From Alphaproteobacteria bacterium (lineage in GTDB: Bacteria > Pseudomonadota > Alphaproteobacteria > Micavibrionales > UBA2020): a DNA stretch of 10,444 bases. Below, one piece after another: positions 1 to 6,611 of the stretch. The DNA is taken from assembly GCA_018971405.1 (NCBI GenBank), contig JAGXAX010000028.1, forward strand, positions 1 through 10,444. The letters run 5' to 3'. Position 1 is the stretch's first letter; each line of letters begins with the position of its first letter. Position numbers and translations under genes: made by a program. The notes beneath the pieces were generated by a model. It was not told where the DNA came from and searched no databases. It worked only from the letters and a program-made list of their open reading frames with translations.

Positions 1-1520
1 GCAACGCCATGAAATTCACCGAAGAGGGCAGCATTACGCTGCGCATCACCGCCGGCGCAAAAACCGTCGCGCCGCCGGAAGGCGGCCTCGCGCTGCGCTT
101 CGAAATCGCGGACACCGGCATCGGCATGTCTCCGGAAGTGCGCCAGAAACTCTTTCAGGCCTTCGTGCAGGCGGACAATTCCACGACACGCAAATACGGC
201 GGCACGGGGCTCGGCCTGTCCATCAGCCAGAAGCTCGTCGGCCTCATGGGCGGGCATATCGGCGTGGACAGCGTTGCGGGCAAGGGCAGTACATTCTGGT
301 TCGAGATCCCGACGCGCGCGGCGAGCGAGCAGGTCAAGGTCGATCTGCCCAACCTCGACGGCCTCGCCGTCATCTCCATTGAGGACCACCCGCAGGGCGC
401 GAAAGAAATTCTCTCGTCGCTTTCCTCCATGGGCGCCAAGGTCGAGAGCGTTCCGACGTACAAGGAGGGCCTCGACCTCATCAAAAAGCGCCCGTTCGAC
501 GTCGCCGTCGTCGATCAGGGTCTGCCGGACGGCCTCGGCATCGACCTGCTGAAAGAAGCGGCCAAAATACGCCCGTTCATGGGGCTGATCCTCTACACCG
601 TCCGCAACGACCTCGGCATGCAATACACGGCGAAGGTCATCGGCGCGAAGTTTCTTTCCAAACCCGCCTCGCGTCTCGGCCTCGGCGAAGCCGTGAAGGC
701 CGCCGCAAAACAGATCTCCGCGCAAAACTACACCGGCCCGCGCCGCCTGCTGATCGCCGAAGACACGCCCGCGGTGCAGGACGTCCTCCGCCGCCAACTC
801 GCCAAACTCGGCGTCGAGGCGGACTTCGTCGTCAACGGCGTGCAGGCGCTCGCGGCGCTGGAGAAAAAAGAGCACGGCATCCTTTTCACCGACCTCCACA
901 TGCCTGAAATGGACGGCTACCAGCTTGTCGCCGCCATTCGCGCGCAGGAGGAAAAAGACAGCGTGGACATGCATGCGCGCTTCCCCGTCGTCGCCATCAC
1001 CGCTGACGTGCAGCTGACGCAGCGGCAGGCCTACCTCTCCTACGGTTTCGACGAATGCCTGCTGAAGCCGGTGAGCCTCGGGCAGTTCAGGCAGCTTTTG
1101 ATCCGCTGGGGCGTCCTGCAGGAACATTTCGAGGGAGAAAAGCCCGCGGAAACGGCGCAGGACGTTCAGCCGGCAGACGGCCCGCTGCCGCCTGCCGTTG
1201 ACAGGAAAGCCATGATCGCGCAAATGGGCGCGGTCGACGCAGGCACGATCGACATGCTGCGCATGTTCCTCAAGATGACGCGACCGACGTTTGAAAAGAT
1301 GGACGCGGCCTTCGCGCAAAACGACGCGCATGCCTTGCGGGAGCTCGCCCACAGCCTGAAAGGCGGCGCGCGCTCGGCCTGCTGCCCGCGCCTCGGCGAC
1401 CTTGCCGCGGACATGCAAAAAACCGCCGAAGAAAAAAAGCCGGTAACGGCCGGCATGATCGCAGCGCTCAAGGCGGAGTTTGCCCGCGTGGGCGAAGCGG
1501 TCGAAAACATGAAGCCCTGA
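1..1520 (+). CDS. Hybrid sensor histidine kinase, C-terminal part (HATPase-REC-REC-Hpt), 5' end outside the window
   Basis: The reading frame is open to the left edge; the codons before the first ATG read Asn-Ala, which fits the N-box of a kinase ATPase domain, so that ATG is internal. Residues below are numbered from it. Residues 1-103 are the rest of the HATPase domain, with G1 box DTGIGM (35-40), F box FQAFVQAD (49-56) and G2 box GGTGLGL (64-70). A first receiver domain (about 117-235) has acidic E125/D126, a candidate phospho-Asp D169 and K218. A second receiver (about 246-370) has E251/D252, D295 in [11 protein letters not shown]331 and K353. A C-terminal Hpt domain (about 397-500) carries H448 in the AHSLKGG motif. 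This is the architecture of BarA/ArcB-like phosphorelay kinases: ATP to kinase His, receiver Asp, Hpt His, then a separate response regulator. The dimerisation/His domain and sensor region lie outside the window. The signal and partner regulator are unknown. The gene converges on the pilus operon, so a functional link is not shown. Confidence 0.93.
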   Translation, partial: NAMKFTEEGSITLRITAGAKTVAPPEGGLALRFEIADTGIGMSPEVRQKLFQAFVQADNSTTRKYGGTGLGLSISQKLVGLMGGHIGVDSVAGKGSTFWFEIPTRAASEQVKVDLPNLDGLAVISIEDHPQGAKEILSSLSSMGAKVESVPTYKEGLDLIKKRPFDVAVVDQGLPDGLGIDLLKEAAKIRPFMGLILYTVRNDLGMQYTAKVIGAKFLSKPASRLGLGEAVKAAAKQISAQNYTGPRRLLIAEDTPAVQDVLRRQLAKLGVEADFVVNGVQALAALEKKEHGILFTDLHMPEMDGYQLVAAIRAQEEKDSVDMHARFPVVAITADVQLTQRQAYLSYGFDECLLKPVSLGQFRQLLIRWGVLQEHFEGEKPAETAQDVQPADGPLPPAVDRKAMIAQMGAVDAGTIDMLRMFLKMTRPTFEKMDAAFAQNDAHALRELAHSLKGGARSACCPRLGDLAADMQKTAEEKKPVTAGMIAALKAEFARVGEAVENMKP

Positions 1521-1526
1521 TTCCGC

Positions 1527-2195
1527 TTATTGCGGCAGCAGGACGTGGTAATAGAAATAGCCGGTATTGAGATTGTTCACGCAGGCGAACTGCACGCCGG
1601 TGAGCGTCGGGGCCCAGATCGTCGTCGCGCTGCCTTTAAGCCCGCCCGCCTGCGAAATCGTGCCGGTGATGTTCGTCCAGTCAAACGCGGCCGAATCCTG
1701 AACCGGCGGCGTCAGGGGATAGGAAAGGCCCTTCTGTATCTGCTCGCAGACATCCAGCGTCACGTCGGGCAGGACCGCCATGATTTCCGGCGCGTCGGTG
1801 CCGACGCCGCCCACGAACAGGCCGTGCGTCATGTCGGTAAAGCTTTGATACGTCCACACGGTGCAACCGGTATTGCAGGCGCCCTGCGGCGGCGGCGTGT
1901 TTCCCGCAAGGCCGGAATAAAAAACATCATTGGATGAATTCGTGTCCGTAAAAGTGATGTCGATCGGCGCCGTTCCCTCGATCACCATTCTGGCCACGCC
2001 CTGCCGCACGGCTGCGGGCATCTCCGTCACCTGCCCCGCGATGATCGAGTCCGATTCATGGCTGATGTTGTTGCCGGTGCTGCGGCTGCTTTCCAGCAGC
2101 GCATAGGCCAGCGCAGCGAAAAGCGCCACCGCGATCAGGATAAGAAAAAGGGCATTCCCCCTTTGTTGCAGTCTGCAACAGGCTTTGCGTTCCAT
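1527..2195 (-). CDS. Type IV pilin-like / pseudopilin-like protein 1, last gene of the operon
   Basis: 222 residues. A short basic leader ends in QRG and is followed by NALFLILIAVALFAALAYA (14-32), a hydrophobic helix like that of class III-signal pilins, then by a soluble domain. Cleavage after Gly13 would give Asn as first mature residue. Mature position 5 is Leu, not the usual Glu. The exported part has four cysteines (107, 111, 150, 205), enough for two disulfides. It shares with the pilin-like gene at 2939-3637 the motifs AGQV, PPP followed by the AC...C pair, VTLD(V/I)CEQIQKGL, QFAC/DFAC and the C-terminal YYHxLxxQ. The two are therefore paralogues, probably from duplication inside the operon. 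The ATG is the only sensible start; a weak AGGATA lies a few bases upstream. The gap to the preceding pilin gene is 30 bases. The gene ends 6 bases from the stop of the convergent kinase. Its role (major subunit, minor pilin or pseudopilin) cannot be decided from sequence. Confidence 0.8.
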   Translation of the reverse strand: MERKACCRLQQRGNALFLILIAVALFAALAYALLESSRSTGNNISHESDSIIAGQVTEMPAAVRQGVARMVIEGTAPIDITFTDTNSSNDVFYSGLAGNTPPPQGACNTGCTVWTYQSFTDMTHGLFVGGVGTDAPEIMAVLPDVTLDVCEQIQKGLSYPLTPPVQDSAAFDWTNITGTISQAGGLKGSATTIWAPTLTGVQFACVNNLNTGYFYYHVLLPQ

Positions 2196-2225
2196 AAGCT
2201 ATCCTATATCGCGCAGGAGGGCGGC

Positions 2226-2924
2226 TCAAGAGTCATTCTTGATCCATACTTTGAAAGACGTGCTGCCGGTGGCATGCACGGCTTGCGTCGAGGTAAACTT
2301 GCCCATGAGGCGGTCGAGCGCGTCGATCGACGCCGGATCGCTCGGCGCCGTCGTCGTCGTCGTAATGTAAACGCCCGTCGCATCGTTGCCATAGAACCAA
2401 TCCGTAAAACCGGCCGGCATCGGCGGCAGATAGCGTCCCTGATTGTTCGCGCCGGAGAACAGCATCTCATAGCCGATGCCGGCACCGGGGCAGGACAAAT
2501 TGCTTACATCATCGTTACCGAAGGCGGCAATGCAGTTCGGCGCGTTGGACGTGGCTGTGCATCCGGCGACCTCTTGCGTTACATTCGCGCTCGACGGATT
2601 GATGGGAAAAGGATTATTGGAGTTCTCGGAAACGCCGCCGACATAAGGCCCTCCGTTAGGATATTCCAGCGAGCACTCGACGACGGCCGCCTTGATCATG
2701 TTGATCTGCGCGTACAGCTCTTCGGAAATATGAATCGCGTCCTGCGCGGCGTAGTTCTCGTTGCTGTCCTGCGCGAAATAATAAGTCAGCGCCGCGAGAA
2801 GCCCCACCGCCAGCAGCACGTAGAGCAAGGCGTTTCCCCTTTGCCTCCGCCCCGCAAAACGGAAAAACCTTCCTTGTGGGGAAGGTTCTCCGTTTGCTCT
2901 CGCGCATGAACGCAAGCCGTTCAT
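2226..2924 (-). CDS. Type IV pilin-like / pseudopilin-like protein 2, with long leader
   Basis: 232 residues. A leader of about 30 residues ends in RRQRG, followed by NALLYVLLAVGLLAALTYY (31-49) and a soluble domain with cysteines at 84, 122, 131 and 145. The RG-NAL motif and helix match the two neighbouring pilin-like proteins. The rest of the protein does not align obviously with them, so it is probably a distinct minor subunit. A run of threonines (about 188-192, GATGVYITTTTTAP region) is encoded by ACG repeats (2348-2362). The ATG at 2924 is the only ATG, and a TTG three codons later is the only other option before the helix. A GAGG lies about 8 bases upstream of the ATG. The leader is much longer than in the neighbours, and most of the DNA encoding it is made of two inverted repeats (2906-2924 and 2854-2897), which looks like an insertion or a control element. 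The gap to the preceding gene's stop is 14 bases. Confidence 0.75.
   Translation of the reverse strand: MNGLRSCARANGEPSPQGRFFRFAGRRQRGNALLYVLLAVGLLAALTYYFAQDSNENYAAQDAIHISEELYAQINMIKAAVVECSLEYPNGGPYVGGVSENSNNPFPINPSSANVTQEVAGCTATSNAPNCIAAFGNDDVSNLSCPGAGIGYEMLFSGANNQGRYLPPMPAGFTDWFYGNDATGVYITTTTTAPSDPASIDALDRLMGKFTSTQAVHATGSTSFKVWIKNDS
2854..2897. repeat. Long imperfect inverted repeat inside the leader of pilin-like gene 2
   Basis: On the + strand the arms are 2854-2873 and 2880-2897, around a 6-base loop (TTGTGG). The inner stem AACCTTCC/GGAAGGTT is 8 perfect pairs. Outward it continues through a G-T wobble and a one-base bulge into CGG/CCG and AAA/TTT pairs, about 16 pairs in total. It is translated in the pilin frame but sits in the part removed by leader cleavage, where sequence constraint is low. 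No T-run follows on either strand, so it is not a standard intrinsic terminator. It may be a small palindromic element (REP-like) or an RNA structure. Confidence 0.6.
2906..2924 (-). promoter_or_regulatory. Hairpin that contains the start codon of pilin-like gene 2
   Basis: On the mRNA strand ATGAACG (from 2924) pairs with CGTTCAT (ending at 2906) across a 5-base loop GCTTG, a perfect 7-pair stem. The AUG itself is in the stem, so folding would hide the start codon. Together with the longer hairpin a few bases downstream it could lower or time translation of this pilin relative to its neighbours. The structure is seen in the sequence; the regulatory role is inference. Confidence 0.4.
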
Positions 2925-2938
2925 CCCGCGGCCTCGCC

Positions 2939-3637
2939 CTACTGCGATACCAGAGTATGGTAGTAGGCGTACAGGTTGGCCGTGGTGTTCTGGAAGCAGG
3001 CGAAGTCCTGACCGTCAAGCGTCGTGCCTGCACCCTTTACTGTAAAAGCGTTGCCAGCGTCGGCTTCGGCGCCCATCGTGTTCCAAGTGACCGGCCCATT
3101 CTGCCCGACAACCGGAACATCGCTGGCAAACCCAAGTCCCTTCTGGATTTGCTCGCAAATATCCAGCGTGACGCCGCTGGTTCCCTGCAGGACTGCCAGA
3201 GCTTCAGAACCCGTATTCGTGCCGACATTATAGACGAAGTTTCCATTCGTGCCAGACGCTGTGGCCGGTACATAGACCCATCCTGCCGTGCAATCGGTGG
3301 ACGTGACGCAAGCCGCCGTCGGCGGGGGGATATCCGTCGCGCCGCCGCCGCCATCCGCCGTATCAAACACGTTATTCGCGCTCGCGCCGGTATAAACAAT
3401 GCTCGAGGCCGGCGTGCCCGTGACGATCATGCGGGTCATCGCCGTCCTGACGGACGCGGGCTGCTGGACGACCTGGCCTGCGGTGATCATCACCGTTTCC
3501 TTGTCGATCGTGCCGCCGCCGCGGCCGGACTCCGTAATGGCGTATGAGAGAGCGGCGAACAACGCCACCGCGATCAGGATCAGAAAGAGCGCGTTGCCGC
3601 ATTCTCCACGATCATTCCTTATTTCACCGTCAGTCAT
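2939..3637 (-). CDS. Type IV pilin-like / pseudopilin-like protein 3, first of the three
   Basis: 232 residues from the chosen ATG at 3637, which has a strong GGAGGGGAG about 10 bases upstream. A start at 3667 adds ten residues but has its GAGGAG too far away (about 15 bases). The leader ends in ECG, followed by NALFLILIAVALFAALSYA (14-32 or nearby), again with a Gly before Asn and no Glu at mature position 5. Four cysteines lie in the soluble domain (110, 116, 161, 214), at the same relative places as in the pilin-like protein at 1527-2195. The two also share AGQV, VTLDICEQIQKGL and the C-terminal YYHxLxxQ. The domain is rich in Thr, Ala and Gly, with a GGGG run at 96-99, as is common in surface loops. 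The stop is 14 bases from the next pilin's start. The 109-base gap upstream (3638-3746) is AT-richer than the genes and contains a small CCTC/GAGG hairpin near 3688, but I see no convincing promoter there. Confidence 0.8.
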   Translation of the reverse strand: MTDGEIRNDRGECGNALFLILIAVALFAALSYAITESGRGGGTIDKETVMITAGQVVQQPASVRTAMTRMIVTGTPASSIVYTGASANNVFDTADGGGGATDIPPPTAACVTSTDCTAGWVYVPATASGTNGNFVYNVGTNTGSEALAVLQGTSGVTLDICEQIQKGLGFASDVPVVGQNGPVTWNTMGAEADAGNAFTVKGAGTTLDGQDFACFQNTTANLYAYYHTLVSQ

Positions 3638-3746
3638 ATTTTTGACTCTCCCCTCCGATAAATCCATATATAAAAACGCAAAACTCCTCGTTAGAGGTTA
3701 CATGCTCAGAGACATAATTTCCAGACACATTTTTCCAACACGCTTC

Positions 3747-4307
3747 CTATTTCGACTTTGTGACAGGACCGTTATCCGTCGTCGGCTCGCTGAACTCGAC
3801 GATGTTTACCTTAAGATCGGCATAGAGCTTGGCACCCTTGCAGTCCGTTCCGACGCAGAGGCTGGATGTGCTGACCTTCCAGTTTCTGCCCCCGTGTTCG
3901 AGATAGCTGATCGCGGCAAGGAACTGTGGAAAATAGTCTGTATCCTGCGCGCTCACCTTCACCTCGCCCGATCCCGGCACCAGTGAAACGCCCTTGAACG
4001 TGTCGGAAATTTTCTTCGACAACGGCTTGAGCACCGTCTCGCTGACCGGAAGATATTTCAGAACCGGCACGGGCGGCTTCAACGCCTGCACGTTCGTCAG
4101 GTCGGCGTGCAGCTTGCTCACCTTGTCAAGCTCGACCGAGGAAAACCATACCGAAGTGGCCCCCATCAGGCACACAAGACCCGCGGCGATCAGCGCATTG
4201 TAGCCGACGCTGACCGGCAGGTTGTCAAGAAACCTGTCGAAATCCTTGATGGCTTGGGGACTCGTGTACTTCTGGATCGCCGCCATATTGAACTGTTTAA
4301 AGTCCAT
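3747..4307 (-). CDS. PilO/GspM-like bitopic inner-membrane protein of the pilus assembly platform
   Basis: 186 residues from the ATG at 4307, chosen because GGAG lies 9 bases upstream. The frame is open back to a TTG at 4403, but that extra stretch overlaps the promoter-like region and reads as unconvincing protein. Residues 1-33 are a cytoplasmic N-terminus, and 34-55 a single transmembrane segment. About 56-75 is a short helical stretch, then a proline-containing linker. About 123-172 is a small alpha-beta module (YFPQFLAAISYLEHGG, then strands ending in LKVNIVEF), like the ferredoxin-like periplasmic domain of PilO, PilN and GspM. Cysteines 151 and 156 sit in a C-x4-C loop and may form a disulfide. 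Such proteins join the cytoplasmic ATPase/platform to the periplasmic alignment complex. Family assignment rests on topology and fold pattern, not a clear motif match. A promoter-like region precedes it, so this gene and the pilins may be expressed separately from the upstream genes. Confidence 0.6.
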   Translation of the reverse strand: MDFKQFNMAAIQKYTSPQAIKDFDRFLDNLPVSVGYNALIAAGLVCLMGATSVWFSSVELDKVSKLHADLTNVQALKPPVPVLKYLPVSETVLKPLSKKISDTFKGVSLVPGSGEVKVSAQDTDYFPQFLAAISYLEHGGRNWKVSTSSLCVGTDCKGAKLYADLKVNIVEFSEPTTDNGPVTKSK

Positions 4308-4358
4308 CAAACAAAACTCCGTATATCTGCCGCCGTTCGCGCAGTGCTCCTGATTCCC

Positions 4359-4379
4359 ATTATAATAGCCAATTGTGGC
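4359..4379 (-). promoter_or_regulatory. Putative promoter (-10 TATAAT) with adjacent palindrome, in the 4308-4438 gap
   Basis: Read on the - strand, a perfect TATAAT (4364-4359) lies about 50 bases upstream of the ATG at 4307. Directly before it is GCCACAATTGGC (4379-4368), with GCCA/TGGC arms that could bind a dimeric regulator. No good -35 box is found at 16-18 bases, so the promoter would need an activator or a weak -35 contact. The surrounding 131-base gap is the most AT-rich part of the operon and separates the assembly genes from the pilin-like genes. An internal promoter that raises pilin expression is plausible but inferred. Confidence 0.4.
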
Positions 4380-4438
4380 AACATCATGTCCGGAAAACCT
4401 CAATCACCGCTTCATTTTTTCTATTTATTAACAAAATA

Positions 4439-5374
4439 TTAATTAGTTCCCTTCACCTCGATCATCCCTTCTTTCATGCCGATTGCCGTCGCATGCAGCT
4501 GGCCGGGCTGGACGGCGCTCGGAATCAGGGCCGTCCACTCGACTTTTCCGTCATTGACCTCATAGCGGGTCAGGATGCCGCCAAAGCTGCTGTTGACGTT
4601 CAGAAGCTCGATGATCCGCGCCAGATACCTGTCGGTATCGACCTGCAGGGCGTTGGCCGCATCGACCATCAGGCTGTTCGTCGCCTGAGCCGCCACCGCG
4701 CGCGCCTGATCGAGCTTCGGCGTCAGGCTGTTGGCCAGAGAATAAGCCCCCACCCAGACGAGCAGGGAAAAGACCAGCGATATCGTTCCCAGATAAAACA
4801 TCCCTTTCACCAGCATGCGTGCAAGGCGCTCCTGGTTCAGCGCGCGGTTTTTCCAGGCGACCGGCTTGGCGGTTTCCGCGTTGATCGTCACGAAATTCGC
4901 TTCCATGCTCTGGATGCGCGGCAGAATGGTCCGCGCGACGCCGAGATAAATTTGCAGACGGCCCGTGTCCTGGTCCCACCTGAGCGCGCCGGCGGCGCCT
5001 TCGCTTTCGTAAATATAAACCGTCTGCTTGTCCCAGTATTCGCTGTTTCCCGGCAGCGCCGCCGCCAGCGGGCACCAGCTGTCCGGATTACTGGCCAGCG
5101 CGGAGGACGGCGTGGCCAGATACCAGCACCGCCCATCGTCTATGGTGTAGCAGTAATGGACGCGCTCCGTGCCGCAGGCCTGAGCGGCGGCGTTCCACAC
5201 GCCCTCCTCTTCCTTGCCCGCGATGTAGGGGATCGACCCGCCGATCAGCTCGCCCGGCAGATAAGGCTTGAACGCCACATACGGCGTGTTCACCCGCCCG
5301 ATGCCCGCCGCGCCCGACATGCCGCCGCCCGGACGTACCGTTGCCCCCCCTGCCTCCGTTGCCGGTGTTGCCAT
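4439..5374 (-). CDS. Bitopic inner-membrane pilus assembly protein of uncertain family (PilN/PilO2-like position)
   Basis: 311 residues. The first 30 are Gly/Ala/Pro-rich and probably disordered. Residues about 31-150 form a domain with four cysteines (67, 75, 83, 101) and many Trp and Tyr. Residues 150-189 are helical and basic at the end. Residues 190-214 are one transmembrane segment. Then comes a helical stretch likely to be coiled coil (217-258) and a short C-terminal domain with strands (YEVNDGKVEW, about 271-280). The positive-inside rule puts the cysteine-rich N-terminal part in the cytoplasm and the coiled coil in the periplasm, as in PilN/PilO and GspL. The N-terminal domain does not match any family I recognise. 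Position directly after the platform protein suggests it couples platform and ATPase to the periplasmic parts, like PilO of R64-type pili. An excellent AGGAGG lies 8 bases before the ATG, and the gene starts 4 bases after the previous stop, so it is translationally linked. Confidence 0.65.
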   Translation of the reverse strand: MATPATEAGGATVRPGGGMSGAAGIGRVNTPYVAFKPYLPGELIGGSIPYIAGKEEEGVWNAAAQACGTERVHYCYTIDDGRCWYLATPSSALASNPDSWCPLAAALPGNSEYWDKQTVYIYESEGAAGALRWDQDTGRLQIYLGVARTILPRIQSMEANFVTINAETAKPVAWKNRALNQERLARMLVKGMFYLGTISLVFSLLVWVGAYSLANSLTPKLDQARAVAAQATNSLMVDAANALQVDTDRYLARIIELLNVNSSFGGILTRYEVNDGKVEWTALIPSAVQPGQLHATAIGMKEGMIEVKGTN

Positions 5375-5378
5375 CTTA

Positions 5379-6602
5379 TTATCCTCCTGCTCCAGGCAAA
5401 AACTGGTTCATCATGCTGTCCATGCTCATGTTCATGACGGTCAGGGCGTAAATCGCGCTGCCGAATGCAATGACGAGATACAAGCTGGATAGAATCATTG
5501 CCGCCCAGACGATCAGGTTATGCTTGATTTTCGAGGCCTGCTGGCGCATGTCGGAAATCGAGTCCATAACCGTCGCCACCTGATCAAGATCCGAAACGCC
5601 GGCCAGCTCCATACGTTCGCCCTTTGTCAGCGGATCCTTGTCCAGCGCGGCGCCAAGGCTCACCCCGCGGGACAAGTCGTCGCGCGCGCTGAGCCAGTAT
5701 TGCCCCACCTCCGGAAACGTCGTTGCTTCCGACGCCTGCAGCAGCGTATCCCCGATCGGCACACGCCCACGCAACATCCGCGCCGCGGCGGCGGTACTGT
5801 CGGAGAAGCCGAGATCCCGCAGATAAGCGCCGATCAGCGGAATCCGGCGGACAAGCCGGGCAGCGGGAAAATCTTTTTTGCCGCGATTATTCCAGAAGGA
5901 AAAGACAATCCAGACCATAGCGATCGCCATCGCGATCGCCAGCCACGTCAAAAAATTCCACAAGAACTGGAGGCGTCCGACGACAATGGTGAATTTTGCA
6001 AGCGCCGCGGCGCCATGCGGCGGGTGGCTCTTGAACCAGCCGATGATCTTGCCCTTGCCCCAGAACATACCCTGCACGATCGAGATGATATCAAAGCCGA
6101 CCCACGACATCGTCAGCATGATGGCGTTGCGGTTCTTGCGCTTGTTGGTGATGCTCTGTATGGCGTGAGGTATCCCCTCGGCAAGGCGGTTGGAACGCTC
6201 GCTCGCCGCCAGAATGGCGAGCGTGCCATGATCGAAAATGTTCAGCGCCCTCAGGGCGTCGATGATTCCCAGCCCGCGGGACAGCGCCTCGCGCGCGGGC
6301 GATAAAATGTTCTGCCGCTTGGGGTTGGTCTCGGACTGGATGAGGCGCCAGAGCGCAACGCCCGGCGACGTCACCGTCGACCTGAACTGGATGCCGCGCA
6401 GCAACTGCACCTGCCACCAGCTCGACCGCGCCATCCAGCGCTCAACGGGGGAACGCTCGTGCGGACGGATCGTCAGCACATAGCCGCCGCGCTTGCTGAT
6501 CTCGTTGCGCACGTCGGCGACGGTCGGCAGGTAATAGGCCTCCGTGATCACCCGGGCGCCGGACGGAGAATCAATCGTATATTCAGCGATCCACTGTTGC
6601 AT
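5379..6602 (-). CDS. Type IV pilus / type II secretion platform protein, PilC/GspF/PilR family
   Basis: 407 residues, the usual length for the family. Two T2SF-type cytoplasmic helical modules are visible. The first is about 77-158 (GLGIIDALRAL, then LAILAASERSNRLAEGIPHA). The second is about 262-362 (GRVPIGDTLLQASEA, LSRGVSLGAAL, ERMELAGVSDLDQVATVMD). The Gly-Glu-x-x-Gly-type signature is altered to SERSNRL in the first and SDLDQV in the second. Three transmembrane segments are at about 159-180, 211-238 and 363-390, matching the known topology. The protein is the inner-membrane base on which the ATPase acts to push pilin subunits into the fibre. An N-terminal extension (1-50) with IAEYTIDSPSG...VITEAYYLPT resembles the small domain found before T2SF in many type II/IV relatives. 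The ATG is 9 bases after the ATPase stop. The next gene's AGGAGG lies inside its last codons. Confidence 0.9.
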   Translation of the reverse strand: MQQWIAEYTIDSPSGARVITEAYYLPTVADVRNEISKRGGYVLTIRPHERSPVERWMARSSWWQVQLLRGIQFRSTVTSPGVALWRLIQSETNPKRQNILSPAREALSRGLGIIDALRALNIFDHGTLAILAASERSNRLAEGIPHAIQSITNKRKNRNAIMLTMSWVGFDIISIVQGMFWGKGKIIGWFKSHPPHGAAALAKFTIVVGRLQFLWNFLTWLAIAMAIAMVWIVFSFWNNRGKKDFPAARLVRRIPLIGAYLRDLGFSDSTAAAARMLRGRVPIGDTLLQASEATTFPEVGQYWLSARDDLSRGVSLGAALDKDPLTKGERMELAGVSDLDQVATVMDSISDMRQQASKIKHNLIVWAAMILSSLYLVIAFGSAIYALTVMNMSMDSMMNQFLPGAGG

Positions 6603-6611
6603 GCACCGCCC

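Noticed and set aside
2348..2362. GTC/ACG microsatellite as a phase-variation switch
   Set aside because: The unit is three bases long, so slippage would change the number of threonines without shifting the frame, and the run is short.
2854..2897. The long hairpin as an intrinsic terminator between pilin genes
   Set aside because: No T-run follows on either strand, and the stem lies inside the open frame of the middle pilin-like gene.
2058..2909. + strand open frame (283 codons) opposite pilin-like genes 1 and 2
   Set aside because: Arg-rich translation without domains, antisense to two genes with clear pilin-like N-termini.
4308..4403. Upstream TTG start extending the PilO-like protein by 32 residues
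   Set aside because: The extension covers the promoter-like region, and the ATG at 4307 has a well-placed GGAG.
4373..5437. Long + strand open frame (354 codons) opposite the bitopic membrane protein and the promoter-like gap
   Set aside because: Its protein is Arg/His-rich with no recognisable domain, and it lies antisense to a gene with a strong ribosome site, a transmembrane helix and operon spacing. Such frames are common opposite GC-rich genes.
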